Shown here piece after piece: positions 54,656 through 63,916 of a stretch of DNA of 64,000 nt. The first letter of the stretch is position 1. Every line of letters starts with the position of its first letter. Below the pieces are notes generated by a model, which saw only the letters and a list, made by a program, of their open reading frames with translations, did not search any database and was not told the DNA's origin. The stretch comes from Neisseria montereyensis (GTDB lineage Bacteria; Pseudomonadota; Gammaproteobacteria; Burkholderiales; Neisseriaceae): positions 354,191 to 418,190 of the forward strand of contig NZ_JANUXW010000002.1 in NCBI RefSeq assembly GCF_024834045.1. Reading direction: 5' to 3'. The translations under genes were made by a program, and so were the position numbers.

Positions 54656-55780
54656 TTACCCCTGTTGTTCCAGCATTTTTCTAAAACGCAATAAAGCCAA
54701 GCCGAGGCATAAGGTACCGATTAGAGCCATTGATAAAAGTTGCGGCCAAACAATATTAAAATCCGCATCACGGAATAATACGCTTTGGGCAAATTGGATA
54801 AATTGTGTACTCGGCCAATATTCGCTGATCCATTGGGCGGCTGCGGGCATATTGTTACGCGGAGAGGCTACGCCGGAAAATAACAGCATCACCATATAAA
54901 GCGGAATCATCAATAGCCCGAACTGCGCCATACTGGGGGCAATGGTGGCCAACATAATGGCTAGAGAGGAAAGTGCAAAAAGATAGATACACACCCCGAA
55001 AGCATACAGTGCCGGCGAGCCGTTAATCGGCACACCTATGGCTTTGTGCACGACAAACCACATGGAAAGCATGGCGGCAATCAGCACGACCACGCTGTTG
55101 GCGGTAACTTTGGCCAGCATAATTTCTGCGGCGCTAACAGGCATGACCAATAAATGCTCAATTGTGCCGTGTTCTCGTTCGCGTATCACCGCGGCACCCA
55201 CCAGAATCAACGACAACACCAATACCATATTGCCCAACTCCATCGGCGGGCCGTAAAAAAGCCCTTCACCATTGGGGTTGAAATAAGTGCGGATAACGGG
55301 TTCGACCGGCAGTAGTTTTTCAGCGGCAGGTTGTTGTAGAAACAGGGCGGTTTCTTGTTGGGAAATCTGCGTTAGATAGGCCGCACCCAAACCTGCTTGC
55401 GACATGGCGGTTGCATCAACCGACAATTGTATAGCGGGCGAGCGGCCCATCAATACATCTTTTTCAAAGTCGGCAGGGATATCCAAAGCAAAAATATATT
55501 CGCCTTTATCCATGCCGCGGTTGATTTCTTCGAGGCCGACTTCGCGGGGCGGTTGGAAAAACGGCAGCCTTATGGCATCGCGTAAGCGGTAGGATAGCGC
55601 GGAACGATCACTGTCTACCACGGCAACAGGGGCATTGTGGACATCGCTATCGATTTGGGCGCTAGAAAAAATCGTTACCGTAAACATAAATACAATCAGC
55701 ACCATCAGCACCGGGTCGCTGAACAGACTGCGGAGTTCTTTCAAGGCCAAATAAAAAATATTTTGAAGCGGTCTCATCAA
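54656..55780 (-). CDS. yhhJ: ABC-2 type exporter permease (YhhJ-like)
   Basis: 374 residues. An N-terminal membrane helix, a periplasmic domain of ~150 residues (VVDSDRSALSYRLRDAIRLPFF, DIPADFEKDVLMGRSP), then five membrane helices with the ABC-2 signature around GAAVIREREHGTIEHLLVMPVSAAEIMLAK. It matches the YhhJ/YbhR permease family. It follows the fused double-ATPase gene by 25 bases; in E. coli yhhJ follows yhiI and rbbA in the same order. Confidence 0.88.
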   Translation of the reverse strand: MMRPLQNIFYLALKELRSLFSDPVLMVLIVFMFTVTIFSSAQIDSDVHNAPVAVVDSDRSALSYRLRDAIRLPFFQPPREVGLEEINRGMDKGEYIFALDIPADFEKDVLMGRSPAIQLSVDATAMSQAGLGAAYLTQISQQETALFLQQPAAEKLLPVEPVIRTYFNPNGEGLFYGPPMELGNMVLVLSLILVGAAVIREREHGTIEHLLVMPVSAAEIMLAKVTANSVVVLIAAMLSMWFVVHKAIGVPINGSPALYAFGVCIYLFALSSLAIMLATIAPSMAQFGLLMIPLYMVMLLFSGVASPRNNMPAAAQWISEYWPSTQFIQFAQSVLFRDADFNIVWPQLLSMALIGTLCLGLALLRFRKMLEQQG

Positions 55781-55805
55781 TAATTGCCTTTTATTTTCAG
55801 ACGGC

Positions 55806-58613
55806 CTATTTTTCCTGCTTTTTCAATCTGAAGCAGGCCAAAGTGAAATAGACGGTATAAAACACGATTAATATGCCCATATCGGGTAATAATGCCGGCC
55901 AGCCTAAACCTTTGGTAAATGTGCCGATACTCACCGACAAATACCAAGAAGCCGGCATCAGTTTGCCCATCAGGTAAGCACCGCCTTCCATAGCCGAGAG
56001 CGGATTCAGAAAGCCCGAATTGTTGAAGGTCGGAATCATAATCACAATGGCGGTCATACTGATGGCGGCCACTTGCGAGCGGGCAAAAGTAGAAGCCAGT
56101 AAGCCCAATGCGGTGGAAACAAACAGTAAAATCAAAGTGCCGACTGTTAACGCAGTAAACGAGCCTTTCACCGGCACTTTGAACCAAAATATCATCATGC
56201 CCAGCAAAACCACATAATTGGCCATGCCGACTGCGATATAGGGCAGTTGTTTGCCGAATAGGAATTGCGGCACGGTAGCGGGCGAGGTGTAGAAATTGGA
56301 AATCGAGCCGATTTCACGTTCGCGCACCACGCCCACAACCGACATCATGGCCGGAATCAACATTAATACCAACATCAATACCCCCGGTGCGATGGCAAAA
56401 ATACTTTCAAAATCCTGATTGTACATAAAGCGCGTTTCGATATTCGCTGCGGGCGGCGGCAGTGTGAGGCCGTAACGGCGTGCCATATCCTGCCCGTAGT
56501 CCCCTAAAATACTGCCGATATAGCCTTGAATATTACGGGCATTAAACGGCATGGCGCCATCAATATAAAATGCCGCTTCGGGACGGTTGCCTGCTATCAG
56601 CTCACGACCGAAATCTTCGGGTATATCGATTACCAGCCGCACATACGAAGATTTTAAAATGGCTTCTGCATCGGTATCGGCCGGCAGCGGTTTTTCCGTG
56701 AAATAAGGCGAACCTGAAAAATATTCGGTTAAGCGGCGGCTTTCTACGGTTTGGTCGTGGTCGATAACGGTATAAGTCAAATCTTGGACATTAAAAGAAA
56801 TACTCCACGACAATGCGGTCATCAGAATCACCGGCCCCATAATGGCGAAAAACAGGCGGATTTTGTCGCGCAGTAATTCTTTGCTTTCGCGTAGGGCAAA
56901 AGTCCATACGGTGGCGAACCAATAGCGTAGGGTGTCGGTACGGTCGGATTGGGCTGAATCACGTTCTGACTCAGGCGGGGTTTCAGACGGCCTGTCGGTT
57001 ATTTGATTGATTTCTTGTTGGGGCTGTTCGGGTGGCTTTATTGCCGCATATGGGTTTTCAGACGGCCTCTCTGTCTGTTTGCTTTCATCATCCAATAAAT
57101 ACTGAATAAAAGCTTCTTCCAAATCCGCTGTTTGTTGTTGCCGAATCAGCTCTTGCGGTTGGCCGACCGCCAGCACGCGCCCTTTATGCATTAGGGAAAT
57201 GCGGTCGCAGCGTTCGGCTTCGTTCATAAAATGGGTGGAAACGAAAATGGTGATTTTGTCCTGCCGCGATAATTTGAGTAGATGTTGCCAAAACATATCG
57301 CGGGCGGCCGGGTCGACACCGGAAGTCGGTTCGTCGAGAATCAATACTTCGGGCTTGTGCAGGCAGGCCGCAGCCAATTGCAGCCGCTGGCGTATGCCGA
57401 GAGAAAGCGAGCCGGGTTTTTGGTCGGCGACGGCGGTCAACTCAAATTGTGTCAGTGCATTTTCAACGGCATTGAGGCCGTCTGAACCTTTGAGGTGATA
57501 CAGTTGTGCATGAAGCTTTAAATTCTGGCGGACACTCAGCTCTTCATACAGTGAAAACGCCTGCGACATATAGCCCACACGCATACGGGTAAGGATATTG
57601 CCCGCTTCGACAGGGCGTCCGAGTAATTCGGCCGAGCCTTCGCTGGCTTGCAACAGGCCGGTCAGCATTTTCATGGTGGTGGATTTGCCGCAGCCGTTGG
57701 AACCGAGAAAACCGAATATTTCCCCTTTTTCAATCCGAAAACTCACATGGTCGACGGCGGTAAAATTGCCGAAACGTTTGGTTAGCCCGTGCGCTTCGAT
57801 GGCGGGCGGGGAGTCGGGGTCGGGGGTGAAAGGCGTACTATCGGGCAGCCCCGAACTTTGCTGCTTTTCAGGCGGCAACATACGGATATAGGCCGTTTCG
57901 AGTTTGTCGGTATCGTATGCCGCCATCACTTCGCGGGTGGGTCGGTTGGCGAGCAGTTTACCGTCGTCCATGGCAATCAGGTGTTCGAACTGTTCGGCTT
58001 CTTCAATATAGGCGGTGGCGACAATAATCGTCATGCCTTCATGTTCGGCACGCAAATCGCGTACCAAAGCCCAAAATTGGCGGCGGGATAGGGGGTCGAC
58101 ACCGGTGGTCGGTTCATCGAGAATCAGCAGGTCGGGTTCGTGTACTAAGGCGCAGCAAAGGCTGAGTTTCTGCTTCATACCGCCGGAAAGTTTGCCGGCA
58201 GGGCGGTCGGGGAAGGGGTTTAATCCGGTGGCTTCGAGCAGGCGGGTGATGCGTGCTTTGCGCCGTTCGGCATTCAAACCAAACAAACGGGCATGAAAAT
58301 CAATATTTTCATAAACGCTTAAAGTGGGGTAAAGATTGCGGCCAAGCCCCTGCGGCATAAAGGCGATGCGGTGCGATAAATCCTGACGCGATGATTTTTG
58401 TGCCATATCGCGTCCGAATACGTTCACCGAGCCGGTTTGAATGATTTTGATGCCGGCAATGAGTGAGAGTAGTGTCGATTTGCCGACACCGTCGGGGCCG
58501 ATTAAACCAACGGTCACACCCTGCGGAATGCTAAGCGATATATTATCCAGCGCCGATATCTGCTTGCCGTAACGGTGCGAAACGGATTGTAGGGAAACGG
58601 CATGGCTGTTCAT
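55806..58613 (-). CDS. rbbA: Fused double ATP-binding / permease ABC exporter (RbbA-like)
   Basis: 935 residues from the ATG ending at 58613, preceded by AGGAT; an upstream ATG would overlap the previous gene. ATPase 1 has GPDGVGKSTLL and LSGGMKQKLSL; ATPase 2 has GSNGCGKSTTM and LSLGIRQRLQL with LDEPTSGVDPAA. The C-terminal third is an ABC-2 permease with a periplasmic domain (DIPEDFGRELIAGNRPEAAF) and VVGVREREIGSISNFY. This ATPase-ATPase-permease fusion is the RbbA/YhiH layout. The linker between halves contains two in-frame uptake sequences (57057-57068, 56982-56993), each reading RPSE. Substrate unknown. Confidence 0.9.
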   Translation of the reverse strand: MNSHAVSLQSVSHRYGKQISALDNISLSIPQGVTVGLIGPDGVGKSTLLSLIAGIKIIQTGSVNVFGRDMAQKSSRQDLSHRIAFMPQGLGRNLYPTLSVYENIDFHARLFGLNAERRKARITRLLEATGLNPFPDRPAGKLSGGMKQKLSLCCALVHEPDLLILDEPTTGVDPLSRRQFWALVRDLRAEHEGMTIIVATAYIEEAEQFEHLIAMDDGKLLANRPTREVMAAYDTDKLETAYIRMLPPEKQQSSGLPDSTPFTPDPDSPPAIEAHGLTKRFGNFTAVDHVSFRIEKGEIFGFLGSNGCGKSTTMKMLTGLLQASEGSAELLGRPVEAGNILTRMRVGYMSQAFSLYEELSVRQNLKLHAQLYHLKGSDGLNAVENALTQFELTAVADQKPGSLSLGIRQRLQLAAACLHKPEVLILDEPTSGVDPAARDMFWQHLLKLSRQDKITIFVSTHFMNEAERCDRISLMHKGRVLAVGQPQELIRQQQTADLEEAFIQYLLDDESKQTERPSENPYAAIKPPEQPQQEINQITDRPSETPPESERDSAQSDRTDTLRYWFATVWTFALRESKELLRDKIRLFFAIMGPVILMTALSWSISFNVQDLTYTVIDHDQTVESRRLTEYFSGSPYFTEKPLPADTDAEAILKSSYVRLVIDIPEDFGRELIAGNRPEAAFYIDGAMPFNARNIQGYIGSILGDYGQDMARRYGLTLPPPAANIETRFMYNQDFESIFAIAPGVLMLVLMLIPAMMSVVGVVREREIGSISNFYTSPATVPQFLFGKQLPYIAVGMANYVVLLGMMIFWFKVPVKGSFTALTVGTLILLFVSTALGLLASTFARSQVAAISMTAIVIMIPTFNNSGFLNPLSAMEGGAYLMGKLMPASWYLSVSIGTFTKGLGWPALLPDMGILIVFYTVYFTLACFRLKKQEK

Positions 58614-58638
58614 GGTTTTCGCTATCCTGATGGGGTTG

Positions 58639-59088
58639 TTATTCAGACGGCCTTTCAATGGGTTTTGTTCTGGTTGTGTCGGTAGATTTTTCTAAAAAGG
58701 GGTTGTAGCAGATTTCCCATAAAAAACCGTCGGGGTCGGCAATATAGCCGCAATACCCGCCCCAAAAAACATCTTGCGGCGGTTGGGTGATGGTAACGCC
58801 GTGTTCGGCGAATTGTTTAAATAAAGTATCCACTTCTTCGCGGCTACGGACATTATGCGCCAGTGCGACACGCGAAAAGCCGCCGCTGCTTTGATTTTCC
58901 ACTCCGGCGTCTTGCGCTAGGGCATCTTTCGGATACAGGGCAAACATCAGCGCACCGCCTGCTTGGAAAAAAGCAACGTTGTTATGGCGGCTTTCTTGCG
59001 GCTGCCAGCCGAAGATATCCTGATAAAAACGGCGGGAAACGGCGATATCTGCAACGCCTAAGGTAATAAAATGAATATGTTGTTCCAT
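58639..59088 (-). CDS. Glyoxalase/VOC family protein
   Basis: 149 residues with the paired beta-alpha-beta modules of the vicinal oxygen chelate fold: HIHFITLGVADIAVSRRFYQ, ALMFALYP, DVFWGGYCGYIADPDGFLWEI. Metal-site residues near His5 and Glu in LWEI are plausible. The enzyme class (isomerase, resistance protein, dioxygenase) cannot be told from sequence alone. The last codons are an in-frame uptake sequence (58642-58653) encoding ERPSE before the stop. It lies between the Old Yellow Enzyme and exporter genes. Confidence 0.85.
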   Translation of the reverse strand: MEQHIHFITLGVADIAVSRRFYQDIFGWQPQESRHNNVAFFQAGGALMFALYPKDALAQDAGVENQSSGGFSRVALAHNVRSREEVDTLFKQFAEHGVTITQPPQDVFWGGYCGYIADPDGFLWEICYNPFLEKSTDTTRTKPIERPSE

Positions 59089-59145
59089 AATGCCTGCCGA
59101 TGATGTTTTCAGACGGCCTTATCCGATATATATCCCCATACCGTA

Positions 59146-59186
59146 TAGGCCGTCTGAAAGATAAGGCGGTTTATTCAGACGGCCTT
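59146..59186. repeat. Uptake-sequence inverted pair between OYE and VOC genes
   Basis: AGGCCGTCTGAA and its complement TTCAGACGGCCT enclose a 17-base loop. The right arm overlaps the last codon of the OYE gene. A single uptake core lies nearby at about 59109-59120. Confidence 0.7.
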
Positions 59187-60327
59187 AAATATCAACCGGT
59201 TTCCAGTTTTTATCGCCTTTGAGAGGCGGCAGATAGGCCAAGCCGGCCAAGCATTGCTGCCATAAAGCATCGGGGATACGGTAATGGTCGGCTTTATCGG
59301 GATCAAGTTCGCGGATAATTTCCGCTTCACGGCCATTCTCGATTAATTCGGCCAGATTCGGGTTTAGCAATATGCTTTTACCCACGGCGATAAATTCCGC
59401 CCAACCGGTTTGATAGGCTTCCAAAATCTGATCGGCGGTAAACAAAGCGCCGATACCGATTAAGGGCAGCTTGCCGCCTATGCGCTCGTGTATCTGTTGT
59501 ATTCTGGTTTGGGTTGTGTCGGCACCGCGGCGGGCTTTTTTATAGAATTCGTGTAAGGAAACGTGCAGATATTGCAGCGGTTTCTCAGTCAAGGCATCAA
59601 TCAACGCGAATGTGTCTTGCATGGTTAGGCCGTCTTCACCCGGCTCTTCGGGGGAAAAGCGGTAACCGATAATGAAATCGGGGCGTTGGTGTTTTTGGCG
59701 TACGGCATCTATCGCATCAATCACGGCAAGGGAAAAACGCATACGGTTGGCCATGCTGCCGCCCCATTCGTCGGTGCGGCGGTTGGTTTGAGCAGAAACA
59801 AATTGTTGAATCAGATAACCGTTGGCACCATGAATTTCCACACCATCAAAACCGGCTTGTAGGGCTAAATCTGCGGAACGGGCAAAAGCGTTAATCACTT
59901 GATGGATCTCGTCGCTAGTTAGTGCACGCCAATCACCTTCGGGACTCTCTGATGGAGCGACTTTATCTAAGCCGTTTATCAATGCGGTTTGTGCTGTATG
60001 TCCGCCGTGGTGAATCTGTAAAATGGCTTTCGCACCCTGCCGGCGGGAAATCTCAACCACTTCTTTTAAGCTCGGTAAGTCTTTTTCACCCACGGCTTCG
60101 GGTTGTCCGTCAAATGCTTTGCCTTCGGGTGATACCAGTGTGGCGGCAGAAATAAACATACCGAAACCTTTGAAACGGTCGTTTAAAAATAAGCGCTCAC
60201 CGTCGCCGATGCTACCGTCGGGATTCGATGCCCGATGGGTTAACGGGGCGACGACAAGGCGGTTTTTAATGGTGATGCCGTTATTGAGTTTATAAGGTTC
60301 GAAAAGCGGGGTGTATTTAGGGTTCAT
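59185..60327 (-). CDS. NADH:flavin oxidoreductase, Old Yellow Enzyme family
   Basis: 380 residues. FMN-binding barrel with NRLVVAPLTHRAS, LQIHHGGHTA, GFDGVEIHGANGYLIQQF and the SAQTNRRTDEWGGS signature. These enzymes reduce activated alkenes, quinones or other electrophiles with NAD(P)H in the cytoplasm. The gene sits inside the TetR-linked exporter operon, which suggests a detoxification role; the substrate is unknown. Confidence 0.92.
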   Translation of the reverse strand: MNPKYTPLFEPYKLNNGITIKNRLVVAPLTHRASNPDGSIGDGERLFLNDRFKGFGMFISAATLVSPEGKAFDGQPEAVGEKDLPSLKEVVEISRRQGAKAILQIHHGGHTAQTALINGLDKVAPSESPEGDWRALTSDEIHQVINAFARSADLALQAGFDGVEIHGANGYLIQQFVSAQTNRRTDEWGGSMANRMRFSLAVIDAIDAVRQKHQRPDFIIGYRFSPEEPGEDGLTMQDTFALIDALTEKPLQYLHVSLHEFYKKARRGADTTQTRIQQIHERIGGKLPLIGIGALFTADQILEAYQTGWAEFIAVGKSILLNPNLAELIENGREAEIIRELDPDKADHYRIPDALWQQCLAGLAYLPPLKGDKNWKPVDI

Positions 60328-60467
60328 TATGATTCCTTAGATTTAAAACATTTATAACGAAAACAACATCGGTTTCCTAATGTACTTTTAGTTATGTATA
60401 TGGTGGAAACTGATTGTTTGGGCGTAATCATGGGTTCAGATGTTGCGAACGAATGATCTATAAAATC

Positions 60468-61439
60468 TTATTGCGGTAATTTTATATTTAATTCAGACGG
60501 CCATGCCAGATTGTTATCTGTCCGAACATAACCATTGCCTGTCATGCCGCCTTTAAGCAGGCCGCGGTATTGGAGGGCGGTTTCGGGCGGAATTTTAAGT
60601 TTCACCTTAAAAATCAACTTTTCCCGTTCGTTTTGGGTTTCTACCGATTTGGGGGTAAATTGTGCTTCCGTGGCGATAAAGCTGATTTTGGCCGGAAAAA
60701 CGGCGGATAGGCCGTCTAATATAATACGGGCGTCGTCACCCACTTTCAGACGGCTGATTTGTGTATTGGGCAGGAATATATTCATATACACATCGGCAGG
60801 ATCCAACAGGCTGACTACTTTGCTTCCGGCGGCAATCACGCTGCCTGTTTCGGCAATTTTGTATTCGACACGGCCTGCTTTCGGCGTGCGGATGGTCATG
60901 TCGTCATTAGCCGAAGAAGCCTGATCAATTTGCGCTTGAGCGGCTGCAACGGCTGCAACAGCCTCCGCTCTGGCTGCCTGCGCAGCGCGGACGGAAGCGG
61001 TTGCGCCGTTGCGTGCCGCTAGCCGTTTATTGACCTCGGCTGTTGAAACTAAATTATCGCGTTTTAGCATTTGCGCATTATCCAATTCCATTTGGGCGAC
61101 TTTTTGCTGTTGTTGGTATGCCTTGATTTCCGCATCTGCCCGCGCTACGGCTTCGTTGGCCCGCTGTTTCTGCGCATTGGCGGCCGCCAACTGGCTGCTG
61201 CTGGTGGTCGAAGATAATTCGGCCAGTATGTCACCTTCTTCCACGTCACTGCCTTCTTCTACCAAAACCGCTTGCACCCGTCCGGGATACAGGCTGGCAA
61301 TATCAAAACGGTTAAGTTCCAAACGGCCGTTGGATTGGGCAAAACCTTCCGGCAAGGTATTTGAATCCTGCTGCATATAAAGATAGCCGCCGACAGCCGC
61401 AACCACTAGCAATATGAATAGAAGAAAGGTTTTTTTCAT
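60468..61439 (-). CDS. HlyD-family membrane fusion / efflux adaptor protein
   Basis: 323 residues from the ATG ending at 61439, six bases after GGGAG. An N-terminal membrane helix (KKTFLLFILLVVAAVGGYLY) is followed by a biotinyl-lipoyl-like half (GRVQAVLVEEGSDVEEGDIL). Next is a long coiled-coil hairpin rich in Ala/Gln (about 85-180), then the second lipoyl half and beta-barrel (RTPKAGRVEYKIAETGSVI). It is the YhiI/YbhG-type adaptor that couples the ABC exporter to an outer-membrane channel. It starts 23 bases after tetR. Confidence 0.92.
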   Translation of the reverse strand: MKKTFLLFILLVVAAVGGYLYMQQDSNTLPEGFAQSNGRLELNRFDIASLYPGRVQAVLVEEGSDVEEGDILAELSSTTSSSQLAAANAQKQRANEAVARADAEIKAYQQQQKVAQMELDNAQMLKRDNLVSTAEVNKRLAARNGATASVRAAQAARAEAVAAVAAAQAQIDQASSANDDMTIRTPKAGRVEYKIAETGSVIAAGSKVVSLLDPADVYMNIFLPNTQISRLKVGDDARIILDGLSAVFPAKISFIATEAQFTPKSVETQNEREKLIFKVKLKIPPETALQYRGLLKGGMTGNGYVRTDNNLAWPSELNIKLPQ

Positions 61440-61461
61440 GTTGGCTCCCATGGGCAGATTA

Positions 61462-62067
61462 TCAAGCGGGTAAAGTCGAAAAAGTCCATGTGATACGTTG
61501 TTCGATGGCTTCGTCGGTTAATAAATCCGGTGTGGAAGTACGCACTTTTTCAGGCAATATGCCCATATTGTCGAACCGTACGGCTAAAAACATCGGCGTA
61601 ATCACCGACGATAAAATATACGACATACGGCCGACCAAGTCGGAAAATGTCATATTGGGAAAACATTGGCCCAATAAATCATAAAGCCTGTCGGCGTATT
61701 GTGTCGCGTGGCGGCGTAAAAATATATCGGCTGCTGCTATACCGTCGCTACTATCGGCAAACAAACGGTTCACCCAATCCAAGTTATCGCGCAATGCATG
61801 GGCCAGCAAACGTATGGCATGGCGCAATTGCTCTGAAGGTGGGGCGTGGCCGTCTGAAATGAAATCTATCGTGCCGAACGTTGTTTCATAATGTTGTTGC
61901 CAAAGTTCGGCGATAAAAGCATCTTTGCCGGCAAAAAGATGGTGAAACATACCCGAACTCAGGCCACTTTCGGCAGCCAGCAAGCGAACCGAAAGTTTAC
62001 GGTATCCGTATTTCGGATAAAGCCGTAAGCCAGCTTCGATAAATTGAATGCGTGCCGAGGTTTTCAT
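61462..62067 (-). CDS. TetR-family transcriptional regulator
   Basis: 201 residues from the ATG ending at 62067. N-terminal helix-turn-helix (ARIQFIEAGLRLYPKYGYRKLSVRLLAAESGLSSGMFHHLFAGKDAFI) and a C-terminal ligand domain with a proline-free helical core. It heads the minus-strand efflux operon and has a perfect palindrome just upstream, so it probably represses itself and the exporter. Layout resembles the E. coli cecR-ybhGFSR control. Confidence 0.9.
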   Translation of the reverse strand: MKTSARIQFIEAGLRLYPKYGYRKLSVRLLAAESGLSSGMFHHLFAGKDAFIAELWQQHYETTFGTIDFISDGHAPPSEQLRHAIRLLAHALRDNLDWVNRLFADSSDGIAAADIFLRRHATQYADRLYDLLGQCFPNMTFSDLVGRMSYILSSVITPMFLAVRFDNMGILPEKVRTSTPDLLTDEAIEQRITWTFSTLPA

Positions 62068-62082
62068 CAATCTTTTTTTGTA

Positions 62083-62098
62083 TTGGACAATTGTCCAA
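62083..62098 (-). promoter_or_regulatory. Perfect palindrome, TetR operator candidate
   Basis: TTGGACAATTGTCCAA, a perfect 16-base palindrome starting 16 bases before the tetR ATG. Size, symmetry and place fit the operator of the adjacent TetR protein. Confidence 0.7.
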
Positions 62099-62363
62099 AT
62101 TTAAGTTATACCCATCGGAAAAACAAGATGAAGTGTGTAAATATTACGGCTTTTTTGTTAATAACCGGTAGGGAAGCATTTTGATAAAATTTAGTTGAAA
62201 ATAAATTTATTTTTAACGGTAAATTAAATCGGAATAGATTCATGTGGTTTTTTGTGTAGAATAGTTACGATATGGGATATGTCGGATAACAGGCCGTCTG
62301 AAAAGTATGAAATGGTTTTTATCCGTGTTTATTTAGTTTTAAACATTAAAGGGAAACAAATTA

Positions 62364-62846
62364 ATGAATATCCGTGTCGGACAAGGGTATGATGTCCATC
62401 AATTGGTAGAGGGCCGTCCGTTAATTTTGGGCGGTGTAGCCATTCCTTTTGAAAAAGGATTATTAGGCCATTCGGATGCCGATGCCTTGCTACATGCTCT
62501 AACAGATGCATTGCTGGGGGCGGCCGGATTGGGTGATATAGGTTCGCATTTTCCAGATACGGCGGCAGAGTTTAAAAATGCAGACAGCCGCGTATTGCTA
62601 CGCAAAGCCTATCAAAGCGTACAGGCAGAAGGCTGGCAGGTAGTGAATGTGGATACGACGATTATCGCTCAGAAACCTAAATTGGCACCCCATATTCCGG
62701 CTATGCGCCATCATATTGCCGAAGATTTGAATCTACCTGAAAATGCCGTCAATATTAAAGGTAAAACCAACGAAAAATTGGGTTATTTGGGTCGACAGGA
62801 AGGTATCGAAGCGCAAGCGGTCGTTTTATTACAGAAGGCCGTCTGA
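62364..62846 (+). CDS. ispF: 2-C-methyl-D-erythritol 2,4-cyclodiphosphate synthase
   Basis: 160 residues. Metal-site Asp and His in [10 protein letters not shown] and the [26 protein letters not shown] signature are present; SHFPDT and [12 protein letters not shown] also match. It makes the cyclic diphosphate that IspG later reduces. The stop codon TGA at 62844-62846 lies inside an uptake sequence (62836-62847), so the last two residues and the stop are read from it. ispD, often adjacent, is not in the window. Confidence 0.97.
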   Translation: MNIRVGQGYDVHQLVEGRPLILGGVAIPFEKGLLGHSDADALLHALTDALLGAAGLGDIGSHFPDTAAEFKNADSRVLLRKAYQSVQAEGWQVVNVDTTIIAQKPKLAPHIPAMRHHIAEDLNLPENAVNIKGKTNEKLGYLGRQEGIEAQAVVLLQKAV

Positions 62847-62921
62847 ATACTGCGCATATTAGGGAAAACTGTTACTATAAATCCACCTGAGGTAGTTTAT
62901 TTTTTTCTATGGAGAAAGAGC

Positions 62922-63587
62922 ATGGCATCACAAGATGAATTGAAACGTGTTGCAGCAGAGAAAGCAGTAGAGTTCGTACCTGAAAACGAATATATCGGTA
63001 TCGGTACAGGATCAACTGTTAATTTTTTTATTGAAGCATTGGCTAATAGTGGTAAAAAAATAAAAGGAGTGGTTTCTACATCTCACGAAACATCCAAACT
63101 ACTGGAAAAATATGAAATTCCCGAAGTGCAGATGAATGAAGTTTCCTATCTCGCGGTGTATGTGGATGGTGCGGATGAAATCAATCATTCCCTTCAAATG
63201 ATTAAAGGCGGCGGCGGTGCGCATTTAAATGAAAAAATCGTAGCCAATATTGCCGATAAATTTATCTGTATTGCCGACGAGAGTAAATATGTTTCCCGTT
63301 TGGGCAAATTTCCTTTGCCGGTAGAAGTGATCCCAATGGCACGCTCTATGGTATCGCGCAAACTGATGGCTTTGGGCGGACAGCCTGAGTTAAGAATGGA
63401 TTTTGTTACGTTCAACGGCCATCAAATTGTAGACATACACGGATTGAATATTACCCAGCCGATTAGTTTGGAAGATGAAATCAATAAAATACCCGGTGTC
63501 GTAGAAAACGGTTTATTCGGACATAATGCCGCAGATGTATTGGTGTTGGGTACGAAAGACGGTGTAAAAGTGATTACACCGAATTAA
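62922..63587 (+). CDS. rpiA: Ribose-5-phosphate isomerase A
   Basis: 221 residues. GIGTGSTVNFFIEAL phosphate loop, VDGADEIN with catalytic acids, KGGGGAHLNEKIVA and the C-terminal FGHNAADVLVLG are diagnostic. It interconverts ribose and ribulose 5-phosphates in the pentose phosphate pathway. AT-rich ribosome region with GGAGAAAGAGC before the ATG. A terminator hairpin follows. Confidence 0.97.
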   Translation: MASQDELKRVAAEKAVEFVPENEYIGIGTGSTVNFFIEALANSGKKIKGVVSTSHETSKLLEKYEIPEVQMNEVSYLAVYVDGADEINHSLQMIKGGGGAHLNEKIVANIADKFICIADESKYVSRLGKFPLPVEVIPMARSMVSRKLMALGGQPELRMDFVTFNGHQIVDIHGLNITQPISLEDEINKIPGVVENGLFGHNAADVLVLGTKDGVKVITPN

Positions 63588-63617
63588 TCGGAGTAGTTAA
63601 AAATAAAAAAAAGGAAG

Positions 63618-63656
63618 CGGCTTCATTGATTGATTGTTCAGTGAAGCCGTTTTTGT
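63618..63656 (+). terminator. Terminator after rpiA
   Basis: CGGCTTCA (63618-63625) pairs with TGAAGCCG (63642-63649), followed by TTTTTG. Confidence 0.8.
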
Positions 63657-63729
63657 ATTCGTTTTTCAAAAAATTCTCAAGATAAACAAAGTAGTGATGA
63701 TATGTTGGATATTTTTGAGTTATCGGGTA

Positions 63730-63758
63730 TTGACTGGATGTTTTTGAGTCGGTATAGT
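63730..63758 (+). promoter_or_regulatory. Promoter of the rRNA operon
   Basis: TTGACT at 63730-63735, a 17-base spacer and TATAGT at 63753-63758, each one base from consensus, about 160 bases before the 16S 5' end. Confidence 0.75.
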
Positions 63759-63791
63759 TCGGTTTCTTCGCTGCCGGGACGGTAGCGGGAA

Positions 63792-63803
63792 CGCTCTTTA
63801 ACA
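63792..63803 (+). promoter_or_regulatory. boxA antitermination element of the rRNA leader
   Basis: CGCTCTTTAACA matches the rRNA boxA consensus TGCTCTTTAACA but for the first base. A hairpin with an 8-base stem (AGTGTGAG at 63820-63827, CTCACACT at 63839-63846) follows, and a second near-perfect dyad (GACAGGAT/ATCTTGTC) near 63860-63880 probably belongs to the 16S processing region. Confidence 0.75.
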
Positions 63804-63916
63804 ACACAGAATACCGATAAGTGTGAGTGCCTGGCGGCCTCACACTGCGACAAAAACAGACAGGATAAAATCTTGTCGGTTTCTTTGAAGCAGACCAGAA
63901 GTTAAAAGTTAGAGAT

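Noticed and set aside
55777-56187. 136-residue minus-strand frame
   Set aside because: It lies wholly within the C-terminal permease part of the RbbA-like gene in another frame and has no ribosome site or recognisable domain.
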